Assembly (NCBI GenBank): GCA_934101345.1
Contig: CAKOQV010000047.1
Coordinates: forward strand, 1 to 5,324
Direction of reading: 5' to 3'
DNA length: 5,324 nt
Source of the DNA: an uncultured Bacilli bacterium
Lineage (GTDB): Bacteria > Bacillota_I > Bacilli_A > RF39 > UBA660
The notes under the pieces: generated by a model
Database searches by the model: none
What the model saw: only the letters and a program-made list of their open reading frames with translations
Told to the model about the DNA's origin: nothing
Shown here: in pieces, positions 4,415 to 5,324 of the stretch
Layout: each line of letters starts with the position of its first letter
Position numbering within the stretch: the stretch's first letter is position 1
Position numbers and translations under genes: made by a program

Positions 4415-5029
4415 CTATTCAAAATAACCTTTAATTGCATCAACAGCACAGATACCATCGAAGCGAAATACATGTGTACCACTATCATTCACATATTCTA
4501 ATTTTTCTTCAGGATAAGCCTGTGTAAGTAATTTTACTAATTCATTATCTACCACCTTTTTCTCTGTACCAGTTACAAAGAAAGTATGACCACCATTAAG
4601 TAGAAAACTATATTCTATATCATTAACAATATAGGTAATATCCACATTATATTGTGCAGGACCACCCATTCCATCTTGATTAACAACATTATGACATTTA
4701 CATTTATTCAAATTGGTTAAATAATCCTCTAACTCAGTAGTATTCAAAACTTTTTTAATTTCCTCAGGTTCAGTAACATCTTCTTCAAAGTATCTAGTTA
4801 ATGTAGCTTTTACATCTTTAGCACCTAGTAAATAACTAATCCAATCATCATTTTTATTATCATCATCATTATTATTCTGTATATTCTCATTAGATTCATT
4901 ATCTTTAATAGCATTATTAGAATTAAAACTAATTACATTAGTAGCAAATAAAATACACAATGTTGATAAAATGATAATAATCACTATAAGCAAAGTAATA
5001 ACAATTTTATTATTATTTTTTTGTTCCAT
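4415..5029 (-). CDS. Unrecognised membrane-anchored extracytoplasmic protein, 204 aa
   Basis: I do not recognise this family. I chose the start MEQKNNNK at 5029 because AAAGGAG (5037-5043) lies seven bases upstream; the frame can extend 12 codons further, but that would cross the ribosome binding site and -10. Residues 1-8 are polar and basic, 9-34 form one hydrophobic span rich in I and L, and 35-62 are a low-complexity linker of N, D, E and K. Residues 63-204 look like a folded domain expected outside the membrane. The domain has Cys110 and Cys112 in KCKCH, a Gly-rich stretch at 120-123 (GMGG), Gly-Gly-His at 146-148, and Cys194 near the end. There is no proper lipobox (the Cys at 25 follows STL), so a transmembrane anchor is more likely than a lipoprotein. 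It has its own promoter and terminator and is probably not functionally tied to the ribosomal genes. Confidence 0.8.
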   Translation of the reverse strand: MEQKNNNKIVITLLIVIIIILSTLCILFATNVISFNSNNAIKDNESNENIQNNNDDDNKNDDWISYLLGAKDVKATLTRYFEEDVTEPEEIKKVLNTTELEDYLTNLNKCKCHNVVNQDGMGGPAQYNVDITYIVNDIEYSFLLNGGHTFFVTGTEKKVVDNELVKLLTQAYPEEKLEYVNDSGTHVFRFDGICAVDAIKGYFE

Positions 5030-5051
5030 TTTTTGACTCCTTTCTATAATT

Positions 5052-5080
5052 AATATATCACACATAAGTTAATAAGTAAA
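5052..5080 (-). promoter_or_regulatory. Candidate sigma-A promoter for the 4415-5029 gene
   Basis: On the minus strand the -35-like TTTACT (5075-5080) is 17 bp from the -10 TATATT (5052-5057), which is preceded by TGA and so forms an extended -10. The -35 is weak (four of six consensus bases). Position fits: it lies between the upstream terminator and the ribosome binding site at 5037-5043, giving a short leader. Confidence 0.5.
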
Positions 5081-5173
5081 TTAAAAAACTGTCTTTTCAA
5101 AGAATATTTCATATCCATTTCTTTATTTATTTTTAACAAGTTATAATACATTGCTAATTTCTCTTTATACATG

Positions 5174-5204
5174 AAAAAAATTGAAGTTTATGTTCTTCAA
5201 TTTT
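5174..5204 (-). terminator. Intrinsic terminator of the upstream partial gene
   Basis: On the minus strand a 10-bp perfect stem (AAAATTGAAG with CTTCAATTTT) encloses the 8-nt loop AACATAAA and runs into seven T's. It starts five bases after the stop codon of the partial gene, which is textbook intrinsic terminator placement. Confidence 0.85.
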
Positions 5205-5208
5205 AAGT

Positions 5209-5324
5209 TTAACTTTTATGATGTACACTTATGTTTTCTTCCTCAGCAGGAGGTTTTCTAAAATATTTATCAGGATTTTGTAATATTTCATTTTTAATGT
5301 AACTTGGACATATTAACTTATTTA
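5209..5324 (-). CDS. C-terminal fragment of an unrecognised protein (5' end outside window)
   Basis: An open frame enters from the right edge of the window and ends at a TAA at 5209-5211, leaving the last 37 residues. The visible part contains CPSYIKNEIL, then NPDKYFRKPP, an acidic AEEEN stretch and a short HHKS tail. I do not recognise the family. Reality is supported by the mixed, protein-like composition and by a strong intrinsic terminator beginning five bases after the stop. It appears to be the last gene of an upstream transcription unit unrelated to the ribosomal cluster. It does not resemble RpmG, the small ribosomal protein often found before secE. Product assignment needs the upstream sequence. 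Confidence 0.6.
   Translation of the reverse strand, partial: NKLICPSYIKNEILQNPDKYFRKPPAEEENISVHHKS

Noticed and set aside
4930..4960. Lipoprotein signal in the 4415-5029 protein
   Set aside because: The only Cys in the hydrophobic segment follows S-T-L, lacking the small residue required at -1, so a transmembrane anchor is preferred.

Overview
The window is a very AT-rich segment in which every gene lies on the minus strand, so it reads from about 5324 down to 1. Gene order is secE, nusG, rplK (L11), rplA (L1), rplJ (L10), rplL (L7/L12), an RsmC-like methyltransferase, then a strong promoter that most likely drives rpoB just outside the window. This is the conserved Bacillota arrangement; Bacillus subtilis has the same order with ybxB between rplL and rpoB. 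AT richness, strong AGGAGG-type ribosome binding sites, a short single-span SecE and L10/L1 leader RNAs all suggest a low-GC Bacillota, perhaps an uncultured Bacilli or Erysipelotrichia-like lineage (inference). The two Trp codons I checked (NusG W5, SecE W17) are TGG, and nothing calls for a Mollicutes genetic code.

Layout from upstream to downstream: (1) 5209-5324, the C-terminal end of an unrecognised gene with its own terminator; (2) 4415-5029, an unrecognised membrane-anchored protein with its own promoter and terminator, at a place where many Bacillota carry rpmG; (3) secE-nusG, translationally coupled, behind a good promoter at 4339-4368; (4) rplK-rplA behind a promoter at 3502-3530, with an L1-binding-type hairpin in the rplK leader and a second look-alike directly before rplA; (5) rplJ-rplL behind a perfect consensus promoter lying in the last codons of rplA, followed by an L10 leader with a readable antiterminator and terminator; (6) a strong terminator after rplL, two abutting hairpins with the same apical sequence, and the methyltransferase with its own promoter; (7) about 320 bp of AT-rich sequence without a convincing gene, then the probable rpoB promoter and a 5' mRNA hairpin at 13-32.

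The genes supply protein translocation (SecE), elongation control (NusG), and the L1 stalk, GTPase-associated centre and L10-L12 stalk of the large ribosomal subunit. The noteworthy material is regulatory RNA, not new protein systems: a duplicated L1 target site with a possible ribosome-binding-site switch before rplA, a clear L10 attenuator, and the twin hairpins at 1042-1095. I saw no mobile element, CRISPR array, tRNA or rRNA gene.
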